64,000 bases of DNA, taken from the NCBI GenBank assembly GCA_963828625.1, contig CAWHEX010000010.1, positions 62,001 to 126,000 on the forward strand, given 5' to 3'. The DNA is from PALSA-894 sp963828625 (lineage in GTDB: Bacteria > Pseudomonadota > Alphaproteobacteria > Rhizobiales > Xanthobacteraceae). Below are positions 27,031 to 35,711 of this stretch, one piece after another. The notes beneath the pieces were generated by a model. That model had not been told where the DNA came from and searched no databases. It saw only the letters and a list, made by a program, of their open reading frames with translations. Positions within the stretch are counted from its first letter, which is position 1. The number at the start of each line of letters is the position of its first letter. The translations under genes and the position numbers were made by a program.

Positions 27031-28233
27031 CTAGTACGACCGCTCCATCCCGAGCACGTGCTGGCCGAGATAGGCGAGCACCAGGTTGGTCGAGATCGGC
27101 GCGATCTGATAGAGCCGTACCTCGCGCCATTTGCGCTCGATGTCGTATTCCTTCGCGTAAGAAAATCCGCCGTGCGTCTGCATCGCGGCTTCGGCGGCCT
27201 TCCAGCACGCCTCTGACGCCAGCAGCTTCGCCATGTTGGCGTCCGCGCCGCACGGCACGTTCGCGTCGAACAGCGCGGCCGCGCGGCGGCACATCATGTC
27301 GGCGGCCTCAAGCTCCGCGTAGGCGCGCGCGAGCGGGAACTGCACGCCCTGGTTCTTGCCGATCGAGCGGCCGAACACCACGCGGCTGTTAGCGTAGTCG
27401 ACGCCTTTCTTCAGGAACCAGCGCCCATCGCCGACCGCCTCGGAAGCGACAAGAATGCGCTCGGCGTTCATGCCGTCCATGATGTAGCGCAGGCCCTGCC
27501 CTTCCTCGCCGATCAGGTTCTCGGCGGGAATTTCCAGATTGTCGAAAAAGATCTCCGTGGTGTTGTGATTGATCATCGCGGCGAGCGGGCGGATATCCAT
27601 GCCCTTGCCCTTCGACTCGCGGATGTCGACGAGGAACACCGACAGGCCTTCCGAGCGCTTCTTCACGTCCTCGATGGGCGTGGTGCGCGCGAGCAGCAGC
27701 ATCAGGTCGGAGTGCATCGCGCGCGAGGTCCACACCTTCTGGCCGTTCACCACGTAACGGTCGTTGCCCTTGCGCACCGCGCGCGTCTTCAGCTTGGTGG
27801 TGTCGGAGCCGGTGGTCGGCTCGGTCACGCCGAACGCCTGCAGGCGCAGCTCGCCGTTTGCGATGCCGGGCAAATAGCGCTGCTTCTGCGCTTCGCTGCC
27901 GTGCCGCAGCACGGTGCCCATGATGTACATCTGCGCATGGCACTGCGTCGCGGTGCAGCCGCCGACATTGATCTCCTCGAGGATCGCGGCCGCGGCGCGG
28001 ATCGGCAGGCCGGCGCCGCCGAACTCGGGCGGGATCAGCGCGGCGAGATAACCGCCGGCCGTCAGGTCGTTGACGAACGCCGTCGGATACTCGGATTTGT
28101 CCTCGAGCCCGCGCCAGTATTCGCCCGGATACTTCGCGCAGATCTTCCGCACCGCCTCGCGCAGCTCGGGATAATCCTCGCCAAGCTCGAACGAAACGGG
28201 TGTGCCGTCCTTGACGGGCGCTTCGATGTTCAT
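27031..28233 (-). CDS. Acyl-CoA dehydrogenase
   Basis: 400 residues, three-domain FAD acyl-CoA dehydrogenase. Visible: LQAFGVTEPTTGSDTTKLKT (FAD and substrate contact), QTHGGFSYAKEYDIER and the C-terminal RLYQIAPISTNLVLAYLGQHVLG. It forms the alpha-beta double bond of an acyl-CoA. It overlaps the upstream HMG-CoA-lyase gene by four bases and is the last gene of a four-gene leftward operon. Chain specificity cannot be read from sequence; neighbours suggest a branched or dicarboxylic acid. Confidence 0.93.
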   Translation of the reverse strand: MNIEAPVKDGTPVSFELGEDYPELREAVRKICAKYPGEYWRGLEDKSEYPTAFVNDLTAGGYLAALIPPEFGGAGLPIRAAAAILEEINVGGCTATQCHAQMYIMGTVLRHGSEAQKQRYLPGIANGELRLQAFGVTEPTTGSDTTKLKTRAVRKGNDRYVVNGQKVWTSRAMHSDLMLLLARTTPIEDVKKRSEGLSVFLVDIRESKGKGMDIRPLAAMINHNTTEIFFDNLEIPAENLIGEEGQGLRYIMDGMNAERILVASEAVGDGRWFLKKGVDYANSRVVFGRSIGKNQGVQFPLARAYAELEAADMMCRRAAALFDANVPCGADANMAKLLASEACWKAAEAAMQTHGGFSYAKEYDIERKWREVRLYQIAPISTNLVLAYLGQHVLGMERSY

Positions 28234-29174
28234 GCGGCCTGGCGCCCCTCGGCGTAGGAAAAGCCCTTCGGCAGTCCGGCCTTTGCCATCTGGCCGTAGA
28301 GCGCTTCGTCCGGCAGCGCCTGCTGCACGATCTCACGCGCCGTGATGAGCTTATCGAGATCGATGCCGGTGTTGAAGCCGAGCGACTCGGCAAGGAACAC
28401 GACGTCCTCGGTGACGATGTTGCCGGTCGCGCCCGGCGCCCACGGGCAACCGCCGAGCCCGCAAAGCGAGGCATCGAAGCGCCGCACGCCGACGTCGATT
28501 GCGGCCGAGACGTTGGCGATGCCAAGCCCGCGCGTGTCGTGGAAATGCGCCGCGAGCGGCATGTTCGGGCCGATCGCCTTCATGACGCGCGTGAACAGCG
28601 TGCGGACCGCGTTCGGATTGCCGAAGCCGACCGTATCGGCGAGCGCCATCTCGTCGACGCCGATCGCCGCGACCTTCTCGGCGAACTGCACGACGCGGTC
28701 GTGCGGCACGTTGCCTTCGAGCGTGCAGCCGAACGAGGTCGCAAGGCCGCAGAACAGCTTCGGCCGCTTGCCCGGCTCGATGGTCTTGAGGAAATCCGCG
28801 ATGCGCTGCAGGTCGGCGAGCGAGTCCGCGGTCGAGCGGCGCACATTGTTGAGGTTGTGGCTTTCGCTCACCGAGACGACATAGTCGAGCCGGTGCACGC
28901 CGAGCGCGGCGCCACGTTCGGCGCCCTTGAGGTTCGGCATCAGCGCCGCGACCGTCAGACCGGGAATCTGCAGCGCCGCCTTGGTCACCTCCTCGGCGTC
29001 GGCGAACTGCGGCAGCAGCTTCGGCGGCACGAACGAGCACACCTCGATGTCGCGCACGCCGGCCGCGAACTCCGCCTTGATCCAGGCGACCTTCAGGTCG
29101 GTCGGCACGACCGTCTTGATGCTCTGGATGCCGTCGCGCAGGCCGACTTCGCGGACCTCAAGAAATTCGGCCAT
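28230..29174 (-). CDS. Hydroxymethylglutaryl-CoA lyase family enzyme
   Basis: 314 residues, a TIM-barrel lyase of the HMG-CoA lyase/DRE family. EVGLRDGIQ, the metal-binding HFHDTRGLGIANV and the loop cysteine in GLGGCPWAPGATGN are in place. Such enzymes split tertiary 3-hydroxyacyl-CoAs into an acyl-CoA and a keto compound. In this operon it would follow CoA transfer, dehydrogenation and hydration. HMG-CoA itself or a close analogue such as citramalyl-CoA is possible. Confidence 0.92.
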   Translation of the reverse strand: MAEFLEVREVGLRDGIQSIKTVVPTDLKVAWIKAEFAAGVRDIEVCSFVPPKLLPQFADAEEVTKAALQIPGLTVAALMPNLKGAERGAALGVHRLDYVVSVSESHNLNNVRRSTADSLADLQRIADFLKTIEPGKRPKLFCGLATSFGCTLEGNVPHDRVVQFAEKVAAIGVDEMALADTVGFGNPNAVRTLFTRVMKAIGPNMPLAAHFHDTRGLGIANVSAAIDVGVRRFDASLCGLGGCPWAPGATGNIVTEDVVFLAESLGFNTGIDLDKLITAREIVQQALPDEALYGQMAKAGLPKGFSYAEGRQAA

Positions 29175-29183
29175 GTGTGTCTC

Positions 29184-29978
29184 CTACTTGCCCTTGAACT
29201 TCGGCTTGCGCTTCTCGTTGAACGCGCGCACGCCCTCGTGGCGGTCTTCGGTTCCGACCATCTTATTATAGGCGTCGACCTCGAAGAACAGCGCCGAGCG
29301 CACATCCATGTGCGCGCCGAAATGCATGGAACGCTTGGCCTGGCGCACCGAGATCGGGGCGTTGTCGCAGATCGTCTGCGCGGTCGCGAGCGCCTCCTCC
29401 ATCAGCTTCTCGGGCGCGCAGACCTTGTTGACGATGCCCCAGTCGAGCGCTTCCTGCGCGGAGAATGCCTTGCCGGTGAGGATGATCTCCTTGGCGCGGC
29501 GCAGCCCCGCGGCGCGCGGCAGGAACTGCGTGCCGCCGCCGCCCGGCATGATGCCGAGCGTGATCTCGGTCAGCGCAAAACGCGCCGCCGTGCTGGCGTA
29601 GGCGAAGTCGCAGGTGAGCGCGAGTTCCAGCCCGCCGCCGAACGCCGCGCCGTTCACGGCGGCGATCACCGGAATCGGGCAATCCAGAATGGCGAGCGTC
29701 ATGCGCTCGAAGATCGCGTGCTGCACGAGCCACTGCGCGTCGGTCATGCCGTGGCGCTCTTTCAGGTCGCCGCCGGCGCAGAACGCCTTGTCGCCGGTGC
29801 CGGTCAGCACCACGCAGCGATAGTCGTTCGGCGCCTGGAAGCGCCCGAACAGGTCGAGCATGTCGCGGCCGACCTGCGTCGAGATCGCGTTGCGCACCTC
29901 CGGCCGGTTGAACCGCACGACGAGCAGATGCTCGGAGGGCTGCTCCAGCGCGAGCGTTTCGTATTTCAGATCCTTCAT
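29184..29978 (-). CDS. Enoyl-CoA hydratase/isomerase
   Basis: 264 residues from the ATG that overlaps the CaiB stop (ATGA). Crotonase fold: oxyanion-hole segments FCAGGDLKE and NGAAFGGGLELAL, the second catalytic Glu in the region FALTEITLGIMPGGGGTQ, and RRAKEIILTGKAF. It would add water to the enoyl-CoA made by the dehydrogenase; methylglutaconyl-CoA hydratases belong to this family. It ends 9 bp before the lyase gene. Confidence 0.94.
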   Translation of the reverse strand: MKDLKYETLALEQPSEHLLVVRFNRPEVRNAISTQVGRDMLDLFGRFQAPNDYRCVVLTGTGDKAFCAGGDLKERHGMTDAQWLVQHAIFERMTLAILDCPIPVIAAVNGAAFGGGLELALTCDFAYASTAARFALTEITLGIMPGGGGTQFLPRAAGLRRAKEIILTGKAFSAQEALDWGIVNKVCAPEKLMEEALATAQTICDNAPISVRQAKRSMHFGAHMDVRSALFFEVDAYNKMVGTEDRHEGVRAFNEKRKPKFKGK

Positions 29979-31132
29979 GAGGCGGCTTTCTTCTGCGCCG
30001 GCGTGGAGGCCAGCAGATCGTTGTGCTCGCCGAGTTTCGGCGCGGAGAAGCGATAGGGCGGGCGCTTGCCGTCGAATTCGAGCGGCAGGCCGGTGAGCGT
30101 CATGCCGAGGCTCGGGTCCTTCTGAAGAATACCGAGCGCTTCGGTCTGCTTCGAGGCGATGACCTCGGCGACGTTCTCGATCGGCGCGGCGGGAACGCCG
30201 GCCGCATCGAGACGCGTTAGCCAGTCGGCGGTCGGCTTCGCGTGAAAGATTTCTTCCAGCAACGGGATCAGCGTGCGGCGGTTCTCGACGCGCCTGGAGT
30301 TGGTGGCGAAGCGCTCGTCCTTCATGAAGTCGTTGCGGTCGATCGCGCCGCACAGCGCACGAAAGAGATTGTCGTTGCCAGCCGCCACCATGATGTGGCC
30401 GTTCGCCGTCGCGAAAGCCTGATGCGGCACGATCTCCGTGACGCCCGAACCAAGCGGGCGGCGCATCGCGCCCCCGGAAAGGAAGCCTCCGATGTGCGGC
30501 GCCATCCAGCCGATCGCGGTCTCGAACAGCGAGGTCGAGACGTGGCTCCCCTCGCCCGTCGTGTGGCGCTTGTTCAGCGCCGCCAGAATGCCCATCGCGG
30601 CCCACATGCCGGCGCCCTGATCGACGATCGACACGCCGACGCGTACCGGCTCGCCGCCGTCGATGCCGGTCACGCTCATGATGCCGCCATGCGCCTGCAT
30701 CAGCGGGTCGTAGCCGGGCCGCTCGCGCAAAGGTCCGGTGCGGCCATAGGCGCCGAGATCGCAATAAACGAGCGACGGCTTCTCGGCGCGCAGCGCCGAC
30801 GCACCAAGGCCGAGCTTGTCGATCGCCCCGGGTCGCATGTTCTGCAGCACCACGTCGGCGTTTTCGAGAACGAAGTCCTTCAGCCGTGCCGCCGTAACGC
30901 TGTCGCGCAGGTCGAGCGCCAGCCCGCGCTTGTTGTGGTTGAGTACATGGAACAACGTGGAGGTGCCGTGCGCGAAGGGCGGGCCCCAGTCGCGCGCATA
31001 GTCGCCCTTGTCCGGGCTTTCGACCTTGATGACGTCGGCGCCGAGATCGGCGAGGATCGAGCCCGCGTAGGGTCCGGCGACGCTGTGGCAGAACTCGACG
31101 ACGGTGATGCCGGCGAGCGGCAAGGCGCCCAT
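29975..31132 (-). CDS. Class III (CaiB/Frc-type) CoA-transferase
   Basis: 385 residues from the ATG at 31132, preceded by AGGGAAG; the frame has another ATG at 31159 without a ribosome site. VVEFCHSVAGPYAGSILADLGADVIKVE is the family N-terminus in shortened view, and the catalytic Asp lies in GYDPLMQAHGG. These enzymes move CoA between carboxylic acids. It is the first gene of the leftward operon, so it probably activates the substrate. The divergent partner is an acyl-CoA ligase, with a palindrome between them. Confidence 0.93.
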   Translation of the reverse strand: MGALPLAGITVVEFCHSVAGPYAGSILADLGADVIKVESPDKGDYARDWGPPFAHGTSTLFHVLNHNKRGLALDLRDSVTAARLKDFVLENADVVLQNMRPGAIDKLGLGASALRAEKPSLVYCDLGAYGRTGPLRERPGYDPLMQAHGGIMSVTGIDGGEPVRVGVSIVDQGAGMWAAMGILAALNKRHTTGEGSHVSTSLFETAIGWMAPHIGGFLSGGAMRRPLGSGVTEIVPHQAFATANGHIMVAAGNDNLFRALCGAIDRNDFMKDERFATNSRRVENRRTLIPLLEEIFHAKPTADWLTRLDAAGVPAAPIENVAEVIASKQTEALGILQKDPSLGMTLTGLPLEFDGKRPPYRFSAPKLGEHNDLLASTPAQKKAAS

Positions 31133-31164
31133 CTCTGCTTCCCTGGCGTTTCTTTCCATTTGAT

Positions 31165-31198
31165 TTTGACGCTAATGAATATCCCGCGAGGCGTCAAA
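31165..31198. promoter_or_regulatory. Perfect inverted repeat in the CaiB / ligase divergent promoter
   Basis: TTTGACGC (31165-31172) and GCGTCAAA (31191-31198) are exact inverse copies separated by 18 bp, in the 68-bp region between two divergent operons. The centre-to-centre distance of 26 bp fits a dimeric regulator binding two faces of DNA. The right arm abuts the ligase ATG and overlaps its weak GAGG site. No regulator gene is nearby. Confidence 0.65.
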
Positions 31199-31200
31199 GC

Positions 31201-32718
31201 ATGAGCGAAGCGTCGGAAAATCCTTGGGCGAGCGCGTTGCGCAACTTCGAGACGCGCTTTCCCGCGCGTGTCGCGGTCGCGTCGCGCGGGCAGAAGCTGA
31301 CCTATGCGGAGCTTGCGCGGCAGGCGCGCGCGGTATGCGGCGCCGTGCTCGCGGCAGGCGCGCGCACAGGCGAGCCGGTCGCAATCGTGGCGCGCAACGG
31401 GCCGGGCGTCGTCGCGGCGAGCTACGGCGTGATGGCGAGCGGCGCGGCGGAATTCGTCATCGACCTCAACCTCGGGCCAGACGACATCGCATACGCGGTG
31501 CAGATCATGGGCATACGGCGCGCGGTCGCGGAGCGCAGCGAACTGCCGCGCATCGCAGGTCACGGGCTCGACGTGATGGTGCTCGAGGACATTCTGGCGG
31601 CCCCTCCCCGGCCCGCGACGGTCCCGCCGTTCGATCCGCGCGCCTGGGGCAAGATCATCATGACGTCGGGCACCACCGGCCGCCCGAAGGCGATCGTCCA
31701 TCGTCATGACCGGCGCTGGCGTGCGCACGCGTTGCTCCGCGCGCATCTGCCGTTCGTGCCGGGCGAAGGCGACCGCGTGCTGCTGATGACCGCGTACGCG
31801 CATGGCGCTGCGTTGCTCGCCGCGACGTGGTTCGAGGCGGGCGCATCGGTCGAGCTGTTTGGCGGCGTCGATGTGGCCTACGCGGACGAGCTTTTCGCGC
31901 GCGGCGAACTCACCGCCGTGTTCGCGCCGCCGACCGTGCTGGCGAAGCTCGTGGCGGGCACGCGGCACAAGCGCATCGATGGCATCAAATGCGTGTTCTG
32001 CGGCACCGCGACGCTGCAGCCCGCGCTCTATCAGGCGGCGGCCGCGCTGTTCCGGCCGGTGGTGCGCGTCACCTACGGCAAGTCGGAGATGTTCAATCCC
32101 ATCACGGTGCTGGAGACGGCGGAGACCGCTGCCTACTACCACGATCTCACGACCTTCGACGCCGTATGCCTCGGAACGCCCGCGCAGGGCGTCGAGGTCG
32201 AGATCCGCGACGAAACGGGGCGCGTGGCCGCAACCGGCGAGCACGGCGAAATCCACCTGCGCAGCCCGCACATGCTGATCGGGCACGTCGACGCCAAAGG
32301 ATTTCACGAACTGCCCGAGGGCGAATTCCATGCGACCGGCGATCTCGGCTATCTCGACGCGGGCGGCCGGTTGTTTCTCGCAGGGCGCGCGCACGACGTG
32401 ATCAAGACCGGCGGCTACAAGATCTATCCGGAGGAGATCGAGCGCGTGCTTCCCGAGGGCGTCGTCGCGGTCGGCATTCCGTCGGAGCACTGGGGCGAGG
32501 TCATCGTCGCGGTGTCGGAGGGCGACGCTGACATCACGGACACGGTCGCGGCCGCCACCGCCGGGCTCGCGCGCTACAAGCAGCCGCGCGCCTGCCTCAC
32601 GATCGAGACGCTGCCGCGCAGCCTGCAGGGCAAGGTGCAACGCGCGCGCGTGCGCGAGCTGGTGCTTGCGCGCTACGCGATGATCGACGGGCCGTATCCT
32701 GCCTTCAAGGCGCGCTGA
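31201..32718 (+). CDS. AMP-forming acyl-CoA synthetase
   Basis: 505 residues, ANL superfamily. P-loop IIMTSGTTGRPKAIVH near residue 157, TYGKSEMFNP (A5), ATGDLGYLD (A7) and the hinge GRAHDVIKTGGYKIYPEEIE, with the catalytic Lys in LQGKVQRAR near the end. It ligates a carboxylic acid to CoA with ATP. It is divergent from the CaiB operon, and its start is crowded by the operator arm. Substrate unknown; probably the same acid class as the CaiB operon. Confidence 0.92.
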   Translation: MSEASENPWASALRNFETRFPARVAVASRGQKLTYAELARQARAVCGAVLAAGARTGEPVAIVARNGPGVVAASYGVMASGAAEFVIDLNLGPDDIAYAVQIMGIRRAVAERSELPRIAGHGLDVMVLEDILAAPPRPATVPPFDPRAWGKIIMTSGTTGRPKAIVHRHDRRWRAHALLRAHLPFVPGEGDRVLLMTAYAHGAALLAATWFEAGASVELFGGVDVAYADELFARGELTAVFAPPTVLAKLVAGTRHKRIDGIKCVFCGTATLQPALYQAAAALFRPVVRVTYGKSEMFNPITVLETAETAAYYHDLTTFDAVCLGTPAQGVEVEIRDETGRVAATGEHGEIHLRSPHMLIGHVDAKGFHELPEGEFHATGDLGYLDAGGRLFLAGRAHDVIKTGGYKIYPEEIERVLPEGVVAVGIPSEHWGEVIVAVSEGDADITDTVAAATAGLARYKQPRACLTIETLPRSLQGKVQRARVRELVLARYAMIDGPYPAFKAR

Positions 32719-32797
32719 TTTCAGTCAGCGAAACTTGCCCACCCCCGGCGGAGGCCGTAGCCTTCCGATGGGCAGAACAAGAATTCGAGGAAACGTC

Positions 32798-33800
32798 ATG
32801 AGGCGGATCGTCAGCACCATCCTTGCTTCCGGCGCGCTCGCGGCGGCGTCGTTTTCCGCCTCCGCGCAGGAAGTCCGCATCGCGCGACAATTCTCGATGG
32901 GCTACCTGCAGTTCAACGTGATGGAGCACGAGAAGCTGCTGGAGAAGCACGCAGCCGCGCTCGGCCTGAAGGACGTGAAGATCGCATGGTCGACCTTCAA
33001 CGGCCCGAACGCCATGAACGACGCACTGATCTCCGACTCGGTCGACATCGTGGCGGGCGGCGTGCCCGGGCTGCTCACGCTGTGGAACCGCACCAAGGGC
33101 ACGGCCAACGAGGTGAAGGGCATCTCGGCGCTTGTCGGCGCAGCCGTTCCTGCTCAACACGCGCTCGGACAACATCAAGTCGATCGCCGACCTGAAGGAC
33201 TCCGATCGCATCGCGCTGCCGGCCGTGAAGGTCTCGGTGCAGGCCGTGACGCTGCAGATGGCGGCAGCGAAACTGTGGGGCGAGAAGAGCTACGGCAAGC
33301 TCGATCCGCTCACCGTCTCGATGTCGCCGCCGGATTCGACCATCGCGCTGCTGTCCGGCTCGGGCGAGATCAACAACGTGTTCAGCGTGCCGCCTTTCCA
33401 GCAGCAGCAACTGGAGAAGCCCGGCGTCCGCACGATCCTGAATTCATTCGACGTGATGGACGGCCCGCACACCTTCACGGTGGCGTGGACGAGCGCGCGC
33501 TTCCGCGACAAGAATCCCGCGCTCTACAAGGCGCTGCTCGCCGCGCTGAAGGAAGCGACCGAAATCGTCGACAAGGATCGCAGAAAGGCCGCCGGCTACT
33601 GGATCGAGGACGTGAAGTCGAAGCTGCCGCTCGAAAAGGTGACCGGCGTCATTTCCGGCCCGCAGGTGAAGTGGACGATGGAGCCGCTCAACACCATGAA
33701 GTTCGCAACCTTCATGCATGCGGTCGGATCGCTCAAGGAAGCGCCGAAATCGTGGAAGGACCTGTTCTTCCCCGAAGTGCATGACCTGAACGGGAGCTGA
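32798..33800 (+). CDS. NMT1/SsuA-type ABC substrate-binding protein, one frameshift
   Basis: About 333 residues from the ATG at 32798 (GAGGAA ahead). Signal peptide MRRIVSTILASGALAAAS...ASAQ, then a nitrate/taurine/thiamine-type periplasmic binding fold: MGYLQFNVMEHEKLLEKHA, and ALISDSVDIVAGGVPG. The frame changes at 33132-33134 (one extra base), after which SAQPFLLNTRSDNIKSIADL continues to the end. No permease or ATPase gene follows; the next gene is another binding protein. It may feed a transporter elsewhere. Confidence 0.8.
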
Positions 33801-33804
33801 TCCA

Positions 33805-34764
33805 ATGCGCGCGCTCCTCAGCCTCGTATTCGCCGCGTGCGCGCTGATCGCGCCCGCGCAGGCGCAATCGGCCGACAAGTATCCCGAGAAGCAGATCCGC
33901 ATCATCGTGCCGTATCCGCCGGGCGGGTCGGTCGACGTGCTCGGGCGGCTGCTGGCGCAGCGCATGCAGGAGAACTGGAGCCAGAACGTCATCGTCGAGA
34001 ACCGTCCGGGCGCCGGAACGATGATCGGCACCGCGGCGGCCGCGAAGGCCGATCCCGACGGCTACACGCTGATCATCGTGGTGAGCGGCCACACCACCAA
34101 TCCGGCGCTCTACGCCTCGATGCAGTACGACGGGATCAAGGATTTCGCGCCGGTCGCGCTGCTCGCGCGCACGCCGGTCGTGCTCTACGCGCACCCCTCA
34201 TTGCCGGCGAAGGATACCAAAGAGCTCGTCGCGCTCGGCAAGGCCGGAACCCACAAGCTCAACTTCGGCTCGGCCGGCGTCGGCAGCATGACGCATCTCA
34301 CCGGCGAGCTGATCAAGTCGCAGACCAGCACCGATCTGCTGCACATCGTCTATCGCGGCGGCACGCCCGCGATGAACGACCTGCTCGCAGGCCATCTGCC
34401 GCTGCAGTTCGCGACGGTCGCGCAGGCGCTGCCGCAGTACAAGGCCGGACAGCTCCGCGCGCTCGGCATCTCCTCGGCGACGCGCTACGGCTCGGTGCCG
34501 GAAATCCCGACCTTCAAGGAGCAGGGCATCGATGTCGTCACGACGGAGTGGTACGGCCTGCTCGCGCCCGCAGGCACGCCGCGGCCGATCGTCGACAAGC
34601 TCAACGCCGAGATGAAGCGCATCACGTCGTTGCCGGGCATGGGCGACCGGCTCGCCGCGATCGAGCTGACCCATTCGACACCCGAGGAGCTCGGCGCGTT
34701 CATCAAGGCGGAGACGGACCGCTGGGGTCCGGTGATCAAACAGCTTGGGCTGAAGGCGGAGTAG
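33805..34764 (+). CDS. Bug/TctC family periplasmic binding protein
   Basis: 319 residues with a clear signal peptide (MRALLSLVFAACALIAPAQAQ). The family marks RIIVPYPPGGSVDVLGR, ENRPGAGTMIG and DGYTLIIV are present. These proteins bind carboxylates and hand them to TctAB-type transporters; many are orphans, as here, since no tctA/tctB lies in the window. It begins 4 bp after the NMT1-type gene, so the two are co-transcribed. It ends 3 bp from the convergent dioxygenase. Confidence 0.93.
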   Translation: MRALLSLVFAACALIAPAQAQSADKYPEKQIRIIVPYPPGGSVDVLGRLLAQRMQENWSQNVIVENRPGAGTMIGTAAAAKADPDGYTLIIVVSGHTTNPALYASMQYDGIKDFAPVALLARTPVVLYAHPSLPAKDTKELVALGKAGTHKLNFGSAGVGSMTHLTGELIKSQTSTDLLHIVYRGGTPAMNDLLAGHLPLQFATVAQALPQYKAGQLRALGISSATRYGSVPEIPTFKEQGIDVVTTEWYGLLAPAGTPRPIVDKLNAEMKRITSLPGMGDRLAAIELTHSTPEELGAFIKAETDRWGPVIKQLGLKAE

Positions 34765-34767
34765 GCC

Positions 34768-35667
34768 CTACACGACCGCCTGCCGGGCGAACGCCGGATC
34801 GAACACACGGTCCGCCATCACCTGGCAGCGCTTGATCAGCCGGTGCTCATCCGCGGTGTAATCCGGCCACGCCTGATGCAGCGTGCCGATGTTGTCCCAC
34901 ATCAGCACGTCGCCCTCGGTCCATTCGTGGGCGTAGCAGTATTTCGGCTGAAGCTGGTGCTTGAAGAGGAATTCGAGCAGCTCGTCGCTCTCGTTCTCCG
35001 GCAATTCGTTGATGCGCATCGCATAGCCGGGATTGCAGTAGAGCACTTTCTTGCCGGTGATCGGATGCGTCAGGAACACCGGATGCGAGACCGGCGGCTT
35101 CTTGCGCCGCTGCTCTTCGGTGAGCGGCTTGCGCGTCGAGCCGGGCTTGGCGCGCGCCTTGTCCCAGTATTTCACGAAGTCGTGCGTGACGGTCTTGCCG
35201 TCGAGCCGCCGCTTGATGTCGGCCGGCAGGTCCTCGTAGGCCGCATGCATCGAGGCGAACTCGGTCGAGCCGAGCGCCTTGCCGTCGCGGCGCGGCACCT
35301 TGATGGCGTAGAGCACGTTCGCGAACGCGATCGTCGACGAATACGACATGTCGGTGTGCCAGTCCTGCCCGGCATCGGCGAGGCCGATCGGCTTGCCGTC
35401 CTCCTTGATGTTGGAGAGCGTCATCACCTCGGGGTGGGCCGGATCGCAGTAACCGGCCGCCGCGACGTTGATCTCAAGCTCGCCGAAGCGGCCGGCGAAA
35501 TCCTTCAGCGGGCCGGCTTCGAGCTTCTGGCCGGGAATGCAGAGCACGCTGTAGCGCCCCAGCGCGCCGAGCATGACGGCGAAGTCCTTCTCGCTCAGCG
35601 GCTTCGACAGATCGACGCCAAGGGCCTTTGCGCCAAGGACTTTTCCCGTCGGGACGATCTCGACCAC
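34768..35667 (-). CDS. TauD/TfdA family Fe(II)/2-oxoglutarate dioxygenase
   Basis: 299 residues from the GTG at 35667, which has AGGGAG eight bases ahead; an upstream ATG at 35715 lacks one. The metal ligands are the HxD in WHTDMSYS and a late His in HEWTEGDVLMWDN/TLHQAWPDY, and the 2-oxoglutarate Arg is expected in HRLIKRCQ. Family members hydroxylate taurine, aryloxyalkanoates or similar acids. The substrate here is not predictable. Confidence 0.9.
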   Translation of the reverse strand: MVEIVPTGKVLGAKALGVDLSKPLSEKDFAVMLGALGRYSVLCIPGQKLEAGPLKDFAGRFGELEINVAAAGYCDPAHPEVMTLSNIKEDGKPIGLADAGQDWHTDMSYSSTIAFANVLYAIKVPRRDGKALGSTEFASMHAAYEDLPADIKRRLDGKTVTHDFVKYWDKARAKPGSTRKPLTEEQRRKKPPVSHPVFLTHPITGKKVLYCNPGYAMRINELPENESDELLEFLFKHQLQPKYCYAHEWTEGDVLMWDNIGTLHQAWPDYTADEHRLIKRCQVMADRVFDPAFARQAVV

Positions 35668-35711
35668 CCTGGAACTCCCTCGATTGTTCTGTTGCGGCCG
35701 AATATAGCCCG

